11,490 nucleotides of DNA from contig USAL01000054.1 in the NCBI GenBank assembly GCA_900552545.1, positions 1-11,490 on the forward strand. The letters run 5' to 3'. This DNA is from an uncultured Sutterella sp. Its GTDB lineage: Bacteria; Pseudomonadota; Gammaproteobacteria; Burkholderiales; Burkholderiaceae_F. The notes below the pieces were generated by a model. That model did not search any database and was not told the origin of the DNA. It saw only the letters and a program-made list of their open reading frames with translations. Shown in pieces: positions 1-6,524 of this stretch. Numbering within the stretch: position 1 is the first letter of the stretch; each line of letters opens with the position of its first letter. The translations under genes and the position numbers were made by a program.

Positions 1-420
1 GCGTTCGTTCACGTCGCTATAGATGTCGACGTTGGCGCGCTTGGTGGTGGTGACGATCGCAAGGTTCAGCCCCCTCTCGTGCACGGCGCGGATAACCGCG
101 TCGACGCCCTCGCGAAGCTCCACATCGTTTTTGAGCACCTCGCGGCTGATGCGAAAGCGCATCGCGTGCACTTCCTCGGCAGAGAGCGTGCTGCCGAAGC
201 GTCGTCCGAAGACGCCGCAGAAAGCCGTATAGGGCTGCGGCTCATCCTTGAAGCGCTCAAGGGCCTCTTCGCGCATCTTGTGAAGCATCTCGGGGTCGGG
301 ATTCGGGCACCCCAGCGCCTTGGCGAGCAGCACGTCCACGCGGCTCCAGATGCGAAGCGAATCGACGATCGTTCCGTCAAGATCAAAGATCACGGCCTTG
401 CGGCCGTCAAGCAATCCCAT
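1..420 (-). CDS. HAD-family phosphatase, N-terminal 140 residues (cut by left edge)
   Basis: The reading frame is open from an ATG at 420-418 to the left edge, giving 140 residues of a protein whose family is usually about 210-240 residues. Motif I of the haloacid dehalogenase superfamily is plain: FDLDGT at residues 12-17, with D13 as nucleophile and D15 as acid/base. A helical cap follows (about 25-95). Motif II is probably VTTT at 123-126, with T124 binding the phosphate. Motifs III and IV lie beyond the edge. Subfamily IA proteins of this shape hydrolyse small phosphate esters such as sugar phosphates or phosphoglycolate in the cytoplasm; the substrate cannot be told here. A purine-rich GGGGGAG lies four bases before the ATG and supports this start. 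The gene diverges from the HMA gene to its right. The family assignment is firm; any more specific name would be a guess. Confidence 0.88.
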   Translation of the reverse strand, partial: MGLLDGRKAVIFDLDGTIVDSLRIWSRVDVLLAKALGCPNPDPEMLHKMREEALERFKDEPQPYTAFCGVFGRRFGSTLSAEEVHAMRFRISREVLKNDVELREGVDAVIRAVHERGLNLAIVTTTKRANVDIYSDVNER

Positions 421-662
421 GGGCTCCCCCGGCAAAAAGAAAAGACAATTGAATCCGTTCCCCATTTCCGGCACGCCTGGTCGCAGACGTCTCGGTCGTA
501 GAACCTGAGACAAACCGCAAAAACCGCACTGGCTGCCGTGGGTGAAGCTCAGGATTGTAACGAAGCGCTCCAAAAGGCGCAGAAACGATCATCGGCACGG
601 CTCTTCCCGTTCGACCATGCTTCCTCGTTTTTCCTGCCGAACCTCGTCTGTTGAATCCCCTT

Positions 663-691
663 TTGATGTATTGGATGAGAATGGCTATCAT
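663..691 (+). promoter_or_regulatory. Sigma70 promoter of the HMA gene
   Basis: A -35 hexamer TTGATG (663-668) and a -10 hexamer TATCAT (686-691) are separated by exactly 17 bases, each close to consensus. Transcription would start near 697-699, leaving a leader of about 40 bases before the ATG at 739. The -10 lies inside the Fur-box-like palindrome, so occupancy would block the promoter. This was read from the sequence only; no transcript data are available. Confidence 0.6.
676..690 (+). promoter_or_regulatory. Fur-box-like operator over the -10 of the HMA promoter
   Basis: TGAGAATGGCTATCA matches the 7-1-7 Fur consensus TGATAATnATTATCA at 11 of 14 defined positions (6/7 in the left arm, 5/7 in the right). 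It overlaps the -10 hexamer of the promoter, the normal place for iron-dependent repression by Fur. A second, shorter inverted repeat (TGCAT-ACC-ATGCA, 693-705) follows directly. Zur and PerR boxes are related in sequence, so the binding metal regulator is inferred. Confidence 0.5.
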
Positions 692-738
692 TTGCATACC
701 ATGCATTTTGAGATTTTTTGAGTTTCTCGAGGTTCTTC

Positions 739-1008
739 ATGGTTGAAACCGTTCTTGGCATCGACGGCATGCAGTGCGCCATGTGCGAGGCGCACGTCAA
801 TGAGGCGATCAAAAAGGCCTTCCCAGCCGTCCGGCGCGTCGAGTCGTCGCACCGCAAAAACTGCACGAGAATCCTCTCGGAGGCCGTGATCGACGAAGGG
901 GCGCTGCGCGAGGCGCTTGATCCCACGGGCTATGCGCTCACATCCTACCGCACCGCCCCCTACGCGCCCAGAGGCGTGATCGAGCGGCTGCGTGCACTGC
1001 TGCTTTGA
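739..1008 (+). CDS. Small heavy-metal-associated (HMA) domain protein
   Basis: The 89-residue product is a single ferredoxin-like HMA domain with a short tail. The metal-binding loop is GMQCAMC (residues 10-16), with C13 and C16 as ligands. The GY pair at 64-65 sits where a tyrosine packs against the metal site in many HMA domains. Such soluble proteins bind a soft or transition metal and pass it to transporters or hold it in the cytoplasm. Residues 34-41 (VESSHRKN) resemble a variant I recall from small HMA proteins of gut Firmicutes (SSHxKG), so transfer is possible. The tail (68-89) is basic and amphipathic. I chose ATG 739 because GAGG at 729-732 precedes it by six bases; a TTG at 718 in the same frame is less likely. 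The Fur-type promoter suggests a link to iron status. No transporter gene is adjacent, so the partner is unknown. Confidence 0.85.
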   Translation: MVETVLGIDGMQCAMCEAHVNEAIKKAFPAVRRVESSHRKNCTRILSEAVIDEGALREALDPTGYALTSYRTAPYAPRGVIERLRALLL

Positions 1009-1630
1009 GTTCGCTCAGGCAGCTGCCCAATCCATGCAGCTCGCGACAACGGGATCTCCGGGGCTCTCTGCGGCTTCCTGCGACAGACCTGGGAGCGACA
1101 GTGCCGGAGAAGGCAGCCGACATCCTTTCTTTTCGATTTCCTTTAAGTGTCTTATGCGGCTCGTTAAGAACGGATTGCCGGTTGTTTTCGTTTGACGAAC
1201 GATGGAGACGAAAAAACCGCTTCAGGGTTCCGCGTTCCATTAACGTCTCTTTTGTAGACTTTTATGACGAGACCGCACCCAGGCTCTCCACACTGGGTCA
1301 AAAGCACGGAAAAACGCGCGGCCGTCGTATCGCGCTGTGTTCATCCCCTTAACGGCTCATCTAAGACCTGTAGCAAACGGCCCCTCCCGAGCAAGGACGA
1401 CGTACGGGAACAGCTGGGGCAAGGCAGCGGCAGAGTCCCGAAAAGGAGGCTCTGAAGAGGCTCAAAAAGAGGCGCAGAAGGGATTCCGGGAAGGCGGCAA
1501 AAGCCCCCTGAAAGCCCGATGAAAAGAGTGCGCATAAACCGCGAAGCGGCGTGCGGACATGCGACAAGTATTGACGTTTTGGCCCTTACGATGCGGATGT
1601 GTCAAGAAAAACAGCTTTCACATCATCGCC
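1009..1630. other. 622-base region without a recognisable gene
   Basis: I find no protein-like ORF with a ribosome binding site here, and no tRNA, rnpB, tmRNA or 6S signature motif. Structure that is visible: a perfect palindrome GGCAGCTGCC at 1018-1027; an imperfect inverted repeat with arms 1179-1191 and 1208-1219 (one bulge, 16-base loop); a hairpin ACCCAG/CTGGGT (1277-1282, 1293-1298); and a purine-rich stretch about 1426-1510 with three spaced copies of GAGGC[TG]C (1446, 1457, 1469). A TTGACG at 1571 resembles a -35 but has no matching -10. The region may hold the 5' leader of the ATPase gene or an unrecognised RNA. Confidence 0.4.
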
Positions 1631-4009
1631 ATGAAGAGACCCAAACGTAATTCCCTGCGCCTTCACTCGAACTTCAGCCAGAAGGCAATCGAGCTCTGGA
1701 TTCTTCGCCTCTTTCTGAAGACCGGCATCTGGCGCGACTACGACAGCGACGACTTCTACGACTTCTACAACCTGATGCCGTTTTCGTGGATGAAGGATCT
1801 GCGCCTTGAAATCAACCGGATGCTGTGCATCTTCGAAAACGAAGAGTTCCTGCGCACGGGCGAACTCAAGCGCGCCAAGCTTGATCTTGTGGGCGAACGC
1901 CTTGAGCTCCTTGAAGACAACGACGCAGGCGACGAATACGACCTCGACGACATCGTCCCTGAAGACGAGCGCCTCGATCTCATCTTCAAGCACCTGCCCG
2001 ATCAGAAGCTGCGCAAGCTCGATCAGCGCCTTGAGGTTACGCGCCGGGGCGCCAACTGGGATACCCTCGGAGAAATGTGGTGCGCGCTCATGCAGCGCGA
2101 AGCCTGCGTGAGTCTCGTCACCGACGCAAGCGTACCCTCGAGCCTCCGCAAGGGACTCGATCGCCTTGAAGACGAGCTCTCCTGCGGGTTCCTCAAGCTC
2201 GATACGCCCTTTGCGAACAATCTCAAGGACATCGAAAAGGCCTTCGGCTTTACCGACGCGCAGACCGAAGCGCTTGCCTTTCTCATCGCCGCGGCCGTGA
2301 ACGACCAGCTGCAGGAAGTGTTGAGCAGCTTTGACTACGCCACGGGCGGCCGCGAGCTCGTGACCGACCTCATCGCCTGCGCGCTCAATCGCTCCCCTCA
2401 GGAAGTCTCCGACATCTGCAGCGCCGAGGGCGCGCTCTCCAAGAGCGGCCTCGTGACCTTCTGCATCACGCAAACCGATGATTTCAGCGACAACTACAAG
2501 CTCGTCGCCCAAAAGGACTTCGGCGAACTGCTCGCTGAAAAGGTGTCGCTTGACCACCTCTTTTCGAACACGATCATCGAGTGCCCGCCGCCGGAGTTGA
2601 AGCTTGAAAACTTCACCCACATGCCCAACGTCGCCCGCGTGCTCGTCCCCTACGTCAAGGACGCGCTTGAAACCTCGCGCAAGGGCATGAACATTCTCTT
2701 TTACGGCCTTCCCGGCACCGGCAAGACGCAGCTTGCGCGCCTCGTGGCCGAGCTCTGCGGCGCCCGCGTCTTTGAAGTCTCGCCCAAGGCCGACAACCGT
2801 CTGCAGTGCTGGAAGATGGGCAACAGCTTCCTCGGCTACGCCGACAAGACCGTGCTCGTGATCGACGAGGCCGAAGACATCTTCAACGAGGACATCGACA
2901 GCGACGTCGGCACCATCCTCCGCCGCAACAAGGCCTCCCTGCACTGGATGCTTGAAACCGCCCCGATCCCCAACATCTGGATCAGCAACTCGGTCTCCTC
3001 CATCGCCCCCTCGATGCTGCGCCGCTTTGATCTCATCTTCGAGGTGTCTTCGCCCGACGCCGAAGGACGCCGCCGCATGGTTGACGACACCTTCGGCAAT
3101 ACGCTCTCGCACACCACCCGCGAGAGGCTCGTCCTCACGCGAAAGCTCACGCCCGCCGTCATGCAACGCGCGGCCTCGGTCGCTCAAACGGTGCGCAAGA
3201 CCGCGGGCGCAATTGACGAAGTCGCCGTGGTCGACATGATCGACGAGGTGCTTCGCGCACAGCACTACGGGACGGTTGCCGCCGCAAGCAGCGTTCTTCC
3301 CGCCTTCTACGACCCGAAGTTCGTCAATTCCGACCTCGATCTTGATGCGCTTGCCAAGGGCATCGCCCACGCGGGCGGCGCCAAGATCTGCCTCTACGGG
3401 CCGCCCGGCACCGGCAAGTCGGCCTATGCCGCATGGCTTGCGCAGCAGTTGAACCGCCCGCTCGTGCGCCGCACGGTGGCCGAACTTACGAGCTGCTTTG
3501 TGGGCGAAACCGAAAAGCAGATCGCACAGGCCTTCCGCGAGGCAAGCCGCGACAACGCGGTGCTTCTTCTTGATGAAGCCGACAGCTTCCTGCGCGACCG
3601 CAAACTTGCCAACTACGGCTGGGAGGCGACGCAGGTCAACGAACTTCTCGCGCAACTTGAGGCGTTCGAAGGGTACTTCGTCGCCACGACCAACCTCCTT
3701 GACTCCTTTGCCGGCGCCTCGCTGCGTCGCTTTGACCTCAAGGCGAAGTTCGACTTCCTCAAGACCGAACAGGCCGTGAAGCTCGCAGGCCGCGTGCTTG
3801 CAACGACCAACATTGCGCTTGACGACGCCGCGCGCGACCGGATTGGCCATATGGCGCAGCTCACCCCGGGCGACTTTGCCGCAGTCATGCGTCAGTCGCG
3901 CTTTCATCCGCTTGTCGACGCCGTCGACTTCGCAAGGCGCCTTGCGCAGGAAGTGCTTTTGAAGGATCCCTACGCACGCTCGGGCCACCGTGCGGCGGGT
4001 TTCTCTTAA
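1631..4009 (+). CDS. Tandem AAA+ ATPase of unknown function (Cdc48-like double AAA)
   Basis: The 792-residue product has two AAA+ modules after a long N-terminal region. Residues 1-355 match no domain I know and contain an acidic stretch around 98-125. AAA-1 has Walker A GLPGTGKT (359-366, K365), Walker B VLVIDEAED (408-416, D412/E413), sensor-1 N453 and an RRFD arginine-finger region at 464-467. AAA-2 has Walker A GPPGTGKS (590-597, K596), Walker B VLLLDEAD (644-651, D648/E649), sensor-1 N688 and RRFD at 699-702. All catalytic residues are present in both modules, so both should hydrolyse ATP and form a ring that remodels proteins or complexes in the cytoplasm. The layout, with DEAED in the first module and LLDEADSF in the second, fits a double-AAA family I recall as widespread in proteobacteria but uncharacterised. 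No signal peptide or membrane segment is seen. I prefer ATG 1631; an in-frame ATG at 1559 would add 24 residues of poor quality. Neither has a clear Shine-Dalgarno sequence. Confidence 0.85.
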   Translation: MKRPKRNSLRLHSNFSQKAIELWILRLFLKTGIWRDYDSDDFYDFYNLMPFSWMKDLRLEINRMLCIFENEEFLRTGELKRAKLDLVGERLELLEDNDAGDEYDLDDIVPEDERLDLIFKHLPDQKLRKLDQRLEVTRRGANWDTLGEMWCALMQREACVSLVTDASVPSSLRKGLDRLEDELSCGFLKLDTPFANNLKDIEKAFGFTDAQTEALAFLIAAAVNDQLQEVLSSFDYATGGRELVTDLIACALNRSPQEVSDICSAEGALSKSGLVTFCITQTDDFSDNYKLVAQKDFGELLAEKVSLDHLFSNTIIECPPPELKLENFTHMPNVARVLVPYVKDALETSRKGMNILFYGLPGTGKTQLARLVAELCGARVFEVSPKADNRLQCWKMGNSFLGYADKTVLVIDEAEDIFNEDIDSDVGTILRRNKASLHWMLETAPIPNIWISNSVSSIAPSMLRRFDLIFEVSSPDAEGRRRMVDDTFGNTLSHTTRERLVLTRKLTPAVMQRAASVAQTVRKTAGAIDEVAVVDMIDEVLRAQHYGTVAAASSVLPAFYDPKFVNSDLDLDALAKGIAHAGGAKICLYGPPGTGKSAYAAWLAQQLNRPLVRRTVAELTSCFVGETEKQIAQAFREASRDNAVLLLDEADSFLRDRKLANYGWEATQVNELLAQLEAFEGYFVATTNLLDSFAGASLRRFDLKAKFDFLKTEQAVKLAGRVLATTNIALDDAARDRIGHMAQLTPGDFAAVMRQSRFHPLVDAVDFARRLAQEVLLKDPYARSGHRAAGFS

Positions 4010-4058
4010 AAACCAGTCAAGCTGCCGGAAGCTTCTGCGACTTTTGCGACAGACGAAG

Positions 4059-4124
4059 AAAACGCAGCCCCCTCTAATCAAAATCCCCGCCGTCGGCGGG
4101 GATTTTTTGACTGGGCTGCGTTTT
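4059..4124. terminator. Nested bidirectional terminator between convergent genes
   Basis: An inner perfect 11-bp stem (4081-4091 with 4095-4105, loop GTC) is followed by a T run on the plus strand (4103-4108) and by TTTT on the minus strand. Around it lies a second perfect stem of 12 bp: AAAACGCAGCCC (4059-4070) pairs with GGGCTGCGTTTT (4113-4124), again T-rich on both strands. The element sits 50 bases after the ATPase stop and 36 bases beyond the PPK2 stop, so it can end both transcripts. Confidence 0.88.
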
Positions 4125-4159
4125 TGATGGAAAGGAAGAAAAGCGGCGCGGACATGCGG

Positions 4160-5260
4160 CTACTGCTGGTAGCGGCGCAGGTATTCGTTGACGCTCTTGA
4201 CGATGCGCCCGTCGATGCGGCCGATCGCCTCCTTGTCCTTGCCCTCGTAGTCGATGCCGTTTAAGACCACGCGCATGGCGTTGAGCCGGGCGCGGCGCTT
4301 GTCGTCGCTTCGGATGATCGTCCAGGGCGCAGCGGGCGACTCGGTGAAGCGAAACATCGTGTCGATTGCCGCCGTGTACTCGTCCCACTTGTCGAGAGAC
4401 GCGATGTCGACGGCCGAGAGCTTCCAGCGGCGCAGCGGATCGACGCGGCGCTGCTTGAAACGGCGCTTTTGCTCCTTGCGGCCGACGTCAAGCCAGAGCT
4501 TGACGAGGTAGATGCCGCTGTCGACAAGGCAGCGCTCGAAAAACGGCACCTCCTGCAGGAACTGCTTGGTCTGCTCGGGCGTGCAGAAGCCCATCACGGG
4601 CTCGACCACGGCGCGGTTGTACCAGGAACGGTCAAAGAGCACGATTTCGCCCGGACTCGGGAGCTGCGCCACATAGCGCTGAAAGTACCACTGGCCCTTT
4701 TCGAGCTCGGTGGGTTTGGGAAGCGCCACCGTGCGCGCGCCGCGCGGATTGAGGTGCTCGACGATGTGGCTTAACGTGCCGCCCTTTCCTGCCGCGTCGC
4801 GCCCTTCGAAGATGATGACGACCTTCAAGGCGTTTTCGCGCACGTGCTTTTGCAGCTTCAGAAACTCCACCTGTAGATTGAAAAGCTCCTGCGCATAAAG
4901 CTTCTGATCATAGTTGCGCAAATAGGGATAGGCACCCTGATCGGCATCCTCAGCGAGGTCGTCCATGTGCTCGACTGTACGACGACGGGCGGCCTTGGCC
5001 TTGACAACCTCCTTTTCGATGAATTCCTTGAGAAGCTTCTCGCGCGTCTCCTCATGGAACTGAGCGAAGAGTTCATCGGTGAACTTTTCGCTGTCCATTC
5101 CATCAAAACCGTAGATCTGAGCGCGCTTGAACATTTCCTTCAAGGCGGAAATGGCCGATCCCTTGGGATCAACAAGTGCGACATCGTCAAAAACGCTTGA
5201 CTTGTCCACATCCTCCACCAGCACCTTTCCAGATTCCTTCTGGGGTTCTTCCTTATTCAT
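4160..5260 (-). CDS. ppk2: Polyphosphate kinase 2 (PPK2 family, class I)
   Basis: The 366-residue product is a cytoplasmic kinase that moves phosphate between inorganic polyphosphate and nucleotides, in class I members mainly nucleoside diphosphate to triphosphate. The catalytic core covers about 110-360. It has Walker A GRDAAGKGG (153-161), Walker B LFDRSWYNR (208-216, with D210), the NPRGA segment at 171-175 typical of PPK2, and a basic lid region at about 262-285. The N-terminal 100 residues are charged and helical, longer than in the shortest PPK2 proteins but common in class I. I chose the ATG at 5260-5258 because AGGAG (5267-5271) lies six bases upstream of it; the ORF could start two codons earlier at 5266, but there the Shine-Dalgarno would touch the ATG. 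It stands alone and converges on the ATPase gene. The role is probably in phosphate and energy stress. Nucleotide preference is not visible from sequence alone. Confidence 0.95.
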   Translation of the reverse strand: MNKEEPQKESGKVLVEDVDKSSVFDDVALVDPKGSAISALKEMFKRAQIYGFDGMDSEKFTDELFAQFHEETREKLLKEFIEKEVVKAKAARRRTVEHMDDLAEDADQGAYPYLRNYDQKLYAQELFNLQVEFLKLQKHVRENALKVVIIFEGRDAAGKGGTLSHIVEHLNPRGARTVALPKPTELEKGQWYFQRYVAQLPSPGEIVLFDRSWYNRAVVEPVMGFCTPEQTKQFLQEVPFFERCLVDSGIYLVKLWLDVGRKEQKRRFKQRRVDPLRRWKLSAVDIASLDKWDEYTAAIDTMFRFTESPAAPWTIIRSDDKRRARLNAMRVVLNGIDYEGKDKEAIGRIDGRIVKSVNEYLRRYQQ

Positions 5261-5266
5261 CAGCAT

Positions 5267-5271
5267 CTCCT
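5267..5271 (-). promoter_or_regulatory. Shine-Dalgarno AGGAG that sets the PPK2 start
   Basis: On the minus strand the order is AGGAG-ATG-CTG-ATG. The motif abuts the first ATG but is six bases from the second, so initiation at 5260 is favoured. The two starts differ by only two residues. Confidence 0.7.
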
Positions 5272-5590
5272 ATTGTCTGCGTGCAACTGCGAGGGTAGAG
5301 CCCGAAAGCCAGTGTCAAACGCATCTTGCTTTCCGAGATGAAGACGCACATACCCACTGTCAGACGCAATACATGGATTCTAAATAGCCCAAGTATGGTG
5401 ATTGAAAAATAATTCAGTCCCGAAGGCGAAACTTTCGATTTTTTCTAGGTTTTGAGTGATATGCCTTTAAATCGTCTTCGGGTTTCCGCCCATCAAGCGA
5501 ATGCTCCCGAAAAGCACTTTCGAAAAGAAGCCTGGCTCTGCATCCATTAGTTTTTCAAGAATCAGAATTTCAGGCGCCAATCTGAAACTG
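5272..5590. other. Intergenic region between PPK2 and the regulator remnant
   Basis: About 320 AT-richer bases hold the PPK2 promoter region at the left. A small hairpin CGAAGG-cgaaa-CTTTCG followed by ATTTTTTC (about 5420-5443, plus strand) looks like a weak Rho-independent terminator, but no plus-strand gene leads into it. Downstream of the regulator stop, on the minus strand, TTTCAG/CTGAAA arms form a weak hairpin without a T run. I see no gene. Confidence 0.4.
5292..5318 (-). promoter_or_regulatory. Possible promoter of the PPK2 gene
   Basis: On the minus strand a perfect -35 TTGACA (complement of 5313-5318) is followed after 15 bases by TACCCT (complement of 5292-5297), a poor -10. The spacer is short. 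Position, about 30-60 bases before the start, is right, so I list it at low confidence. Confidence 0.3.
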
Positions 5591-6377
5591 CTAAAAATTC
5601 TTCCGCTGAATCCATTTCAGAGCATCGGACAGCCGCCCGAGCTGCACCCAAAGGACTTTATGCTCATCTCGCTTCAAAAAACCCTTCCTGAGCCATTCCG
5701 CAAAGAGCCTGTCGAATGTGACCTGAGAAAGATAAGTGACAAGCCGCATGTTTTCCCGCGTCATGCTGATGGGCAGCTGCGCATAGCCTTCTCCAAACGG
5801 CTGCGGTTCAGCAGCCGCAATTCGTCCTTGAAGATCGATTTTTTTCATACGACAAAAGCTGCACGGCAAAAAGAGCCTGCAGCCGCACTTCCGCGGGCAT
5901 CGTGAACAGAAGCTCCATGCCCATGAGCTCGCTCTTGGCCGAGAGCTCGGCATAAGCGGCCATCTGCCGCAGCAGATCGGGGAAATCCGCAAGCGCCCCC
6001 TGCAGTACCGTCTTGGGCATTGCCAGAACCTCCGAGCCCGTCACGGCAATGAGGCGCCGCGGCGAAGCCGTGCCGGTAAAGAGATTGATGCAGCCCATGA
6101 TGCGCCCGGGCGTAAAGAGGTTCATGGCAAGCGTCTTGTGATAGACCATGGGATTGACGACCGCCTGCCCGATACAGCCGCGGCGCACCAGATACGCCTT
6201 GTCGTAGGGGGCCTCCTCGCTTTGCAGGATCTCACGCGCCTTGAGCGCGCGACTCTGTCCGTGCTCCAGAAACAAGGTTTCAAATGCGTCGGGGGCCGCC
6301 GGCGTGATCCAGGGATACACCGCAGAACGATTCACCCAAAGTGCCGGATTGCCGGCTTCGTGCAGTTCGCAAACCAT
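5591..6377 (-). pseudogene. Crp/Fnr-family transcriptional regulator, split by a +1 frameshift at A7
   Basis: Two overlapping minus-strand frames together make one Crp/Fnr regulator. The first (ATG 6377 to TGA 5808, 189 residues) carries the cyclic-nucleotide-binding-like beta barrel, with segments such as LVRRGCIG and FTPGRIMGCINLFTG, and the start of the dimer helix. The second (to TAG 5591) carries the rest: a winged helix-turn-helix, including YLSQVTFDRLFAEWLRKGFL. They join at seven consecutive A (T at 5839-5845 on the plus strand). Removing one A gives a continuous 261-residue protein, a normal Crp size. The second frame also has an ATG at 5848 (85 residues) but no ribosome binding site. 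No cysteine cluster for a Fnr iron-sulfur cluster is seen at the N-terminus. It diverges from the flavoprotein gene, its likely target. Causes could be sequencing error, decay, or slippage at A7. The start at 6377 is tentative, with only a weak GGA upstream. Confidence 0.82.
5839..5845 (-). repeat. A7 homopolymer at the regulator frameshift
   Basis: The coding strand reads TATGAAAAAAATCG. The upstream frame reads TAT GAA AAA AAT and the downstream frame ATG AAA AAA ATC. One A fewer, or two more, restores a single frame. Runs of this length are prone to polymerase slippage in replication and transcription, and to errors in sequencing. Confidence 0.9.
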
Positions 6378-6488
6378 CGTGAAATCCAAAACCAAAAACC
6401 GCGGGATTGCCCATCCATCCCATGACAGATGTCGCAGCGCTGCTGCATCCTGCCGGTAGATGCCCGCAGGCTTGCCGACTATTCTCTC

Positions 6489-6494
6489 ATTGTA
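6489..6494 (-). promoter_or_regulatory. Possible -10 element of the Crp-like regulator
   Basis: TACAAT on the minus strand matches the -10 consensus at five of six positions, about 110 bases upstream of the regulator ATG. No good -35 stands at the right distance (CCCTTT at 17 bases), so any promoter here would be weak or activator-dependent. Confidence 0.25.
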
Positions 6495-6510
6495 GGTAGG
6501 TTTACCAACC
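6495..6510. promoter_or_regulatory. Imperfect palindrome in the divergent intergenic region (possible operator)
   Basis: GGTAGG-TTTA-CCAACC is an inverted repeat with five of six arm positions paired. It lies directly beside the TACAAT element of the regulator and just upstream of the AGGGGAG ribosome binding site of the flavoprotein gene. A site here could control both directions. It does not resemble the standard Crp site TGTGA-N6-TCACA, and the protein that would bind it is unknown. Confidence 0.3.
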
Positions 6511-6524
6511 CAAAGGGGAGTCGT

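Larger units (their letters stand above)
421..738. other. Divergent intergenic region between the HAD and HMA genes
   Basis: This 318-base stretch separates two divergent genes. Its right part holds the Fur-box promoter of the HMA gene, listed separately. For the HAD gene, a possible minus-strand -10 (TACAAT, complement of 554-559) exists, but no convincing -35 stands 16-18 bases upstream, so I do not call a promoter. A short palindrome AGACGTCT lies near 487-494. ORFs crossing the region show no motif, no ribosome binding site and no protein-like composition. Confidence 0.5.

Noticed and set aside
1571..1599. TTGACG as -35 of a promoter for the ATPase gene
   Set aside because: At 15-19 bases downstream no hexamer resembles TATAAT; the nearest candidate TACGAT is only 10 bases away.
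1559..1630. Upstream ATG 1559 as start of the ATPase
   Set aside because: The extra 24 residues look unlike protein of this family and no ribosome binding site precedes the codon; ATG 1631 gives a typical basic N-terminus. The choice is not certain.
1586..4081. A very long open frame (831 codons) antisense to the whole ATPase gene
   Set aside because: It mirrors the codon pattern of the GC-rich ATPase gene, shows no motif, and is rich in R, V, G, H and E in the way of shadow frames. The sense frame has full AAA+ motifs.
5420..5443. Plus-strand hairpin with T run as terminator of a small RNA
   Set aside because: The stem is six pairs including a G-U, and no plausible plus-strand promoter or gene lies upstream.
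5591..5848. The HTH half of the regulator as an independent small gene starting at ATG 5848
   Set aside because: No ribosome binding site precedes this ATG, and the two halves fit together as a normal Crp/Fnr protein once one A is removed.
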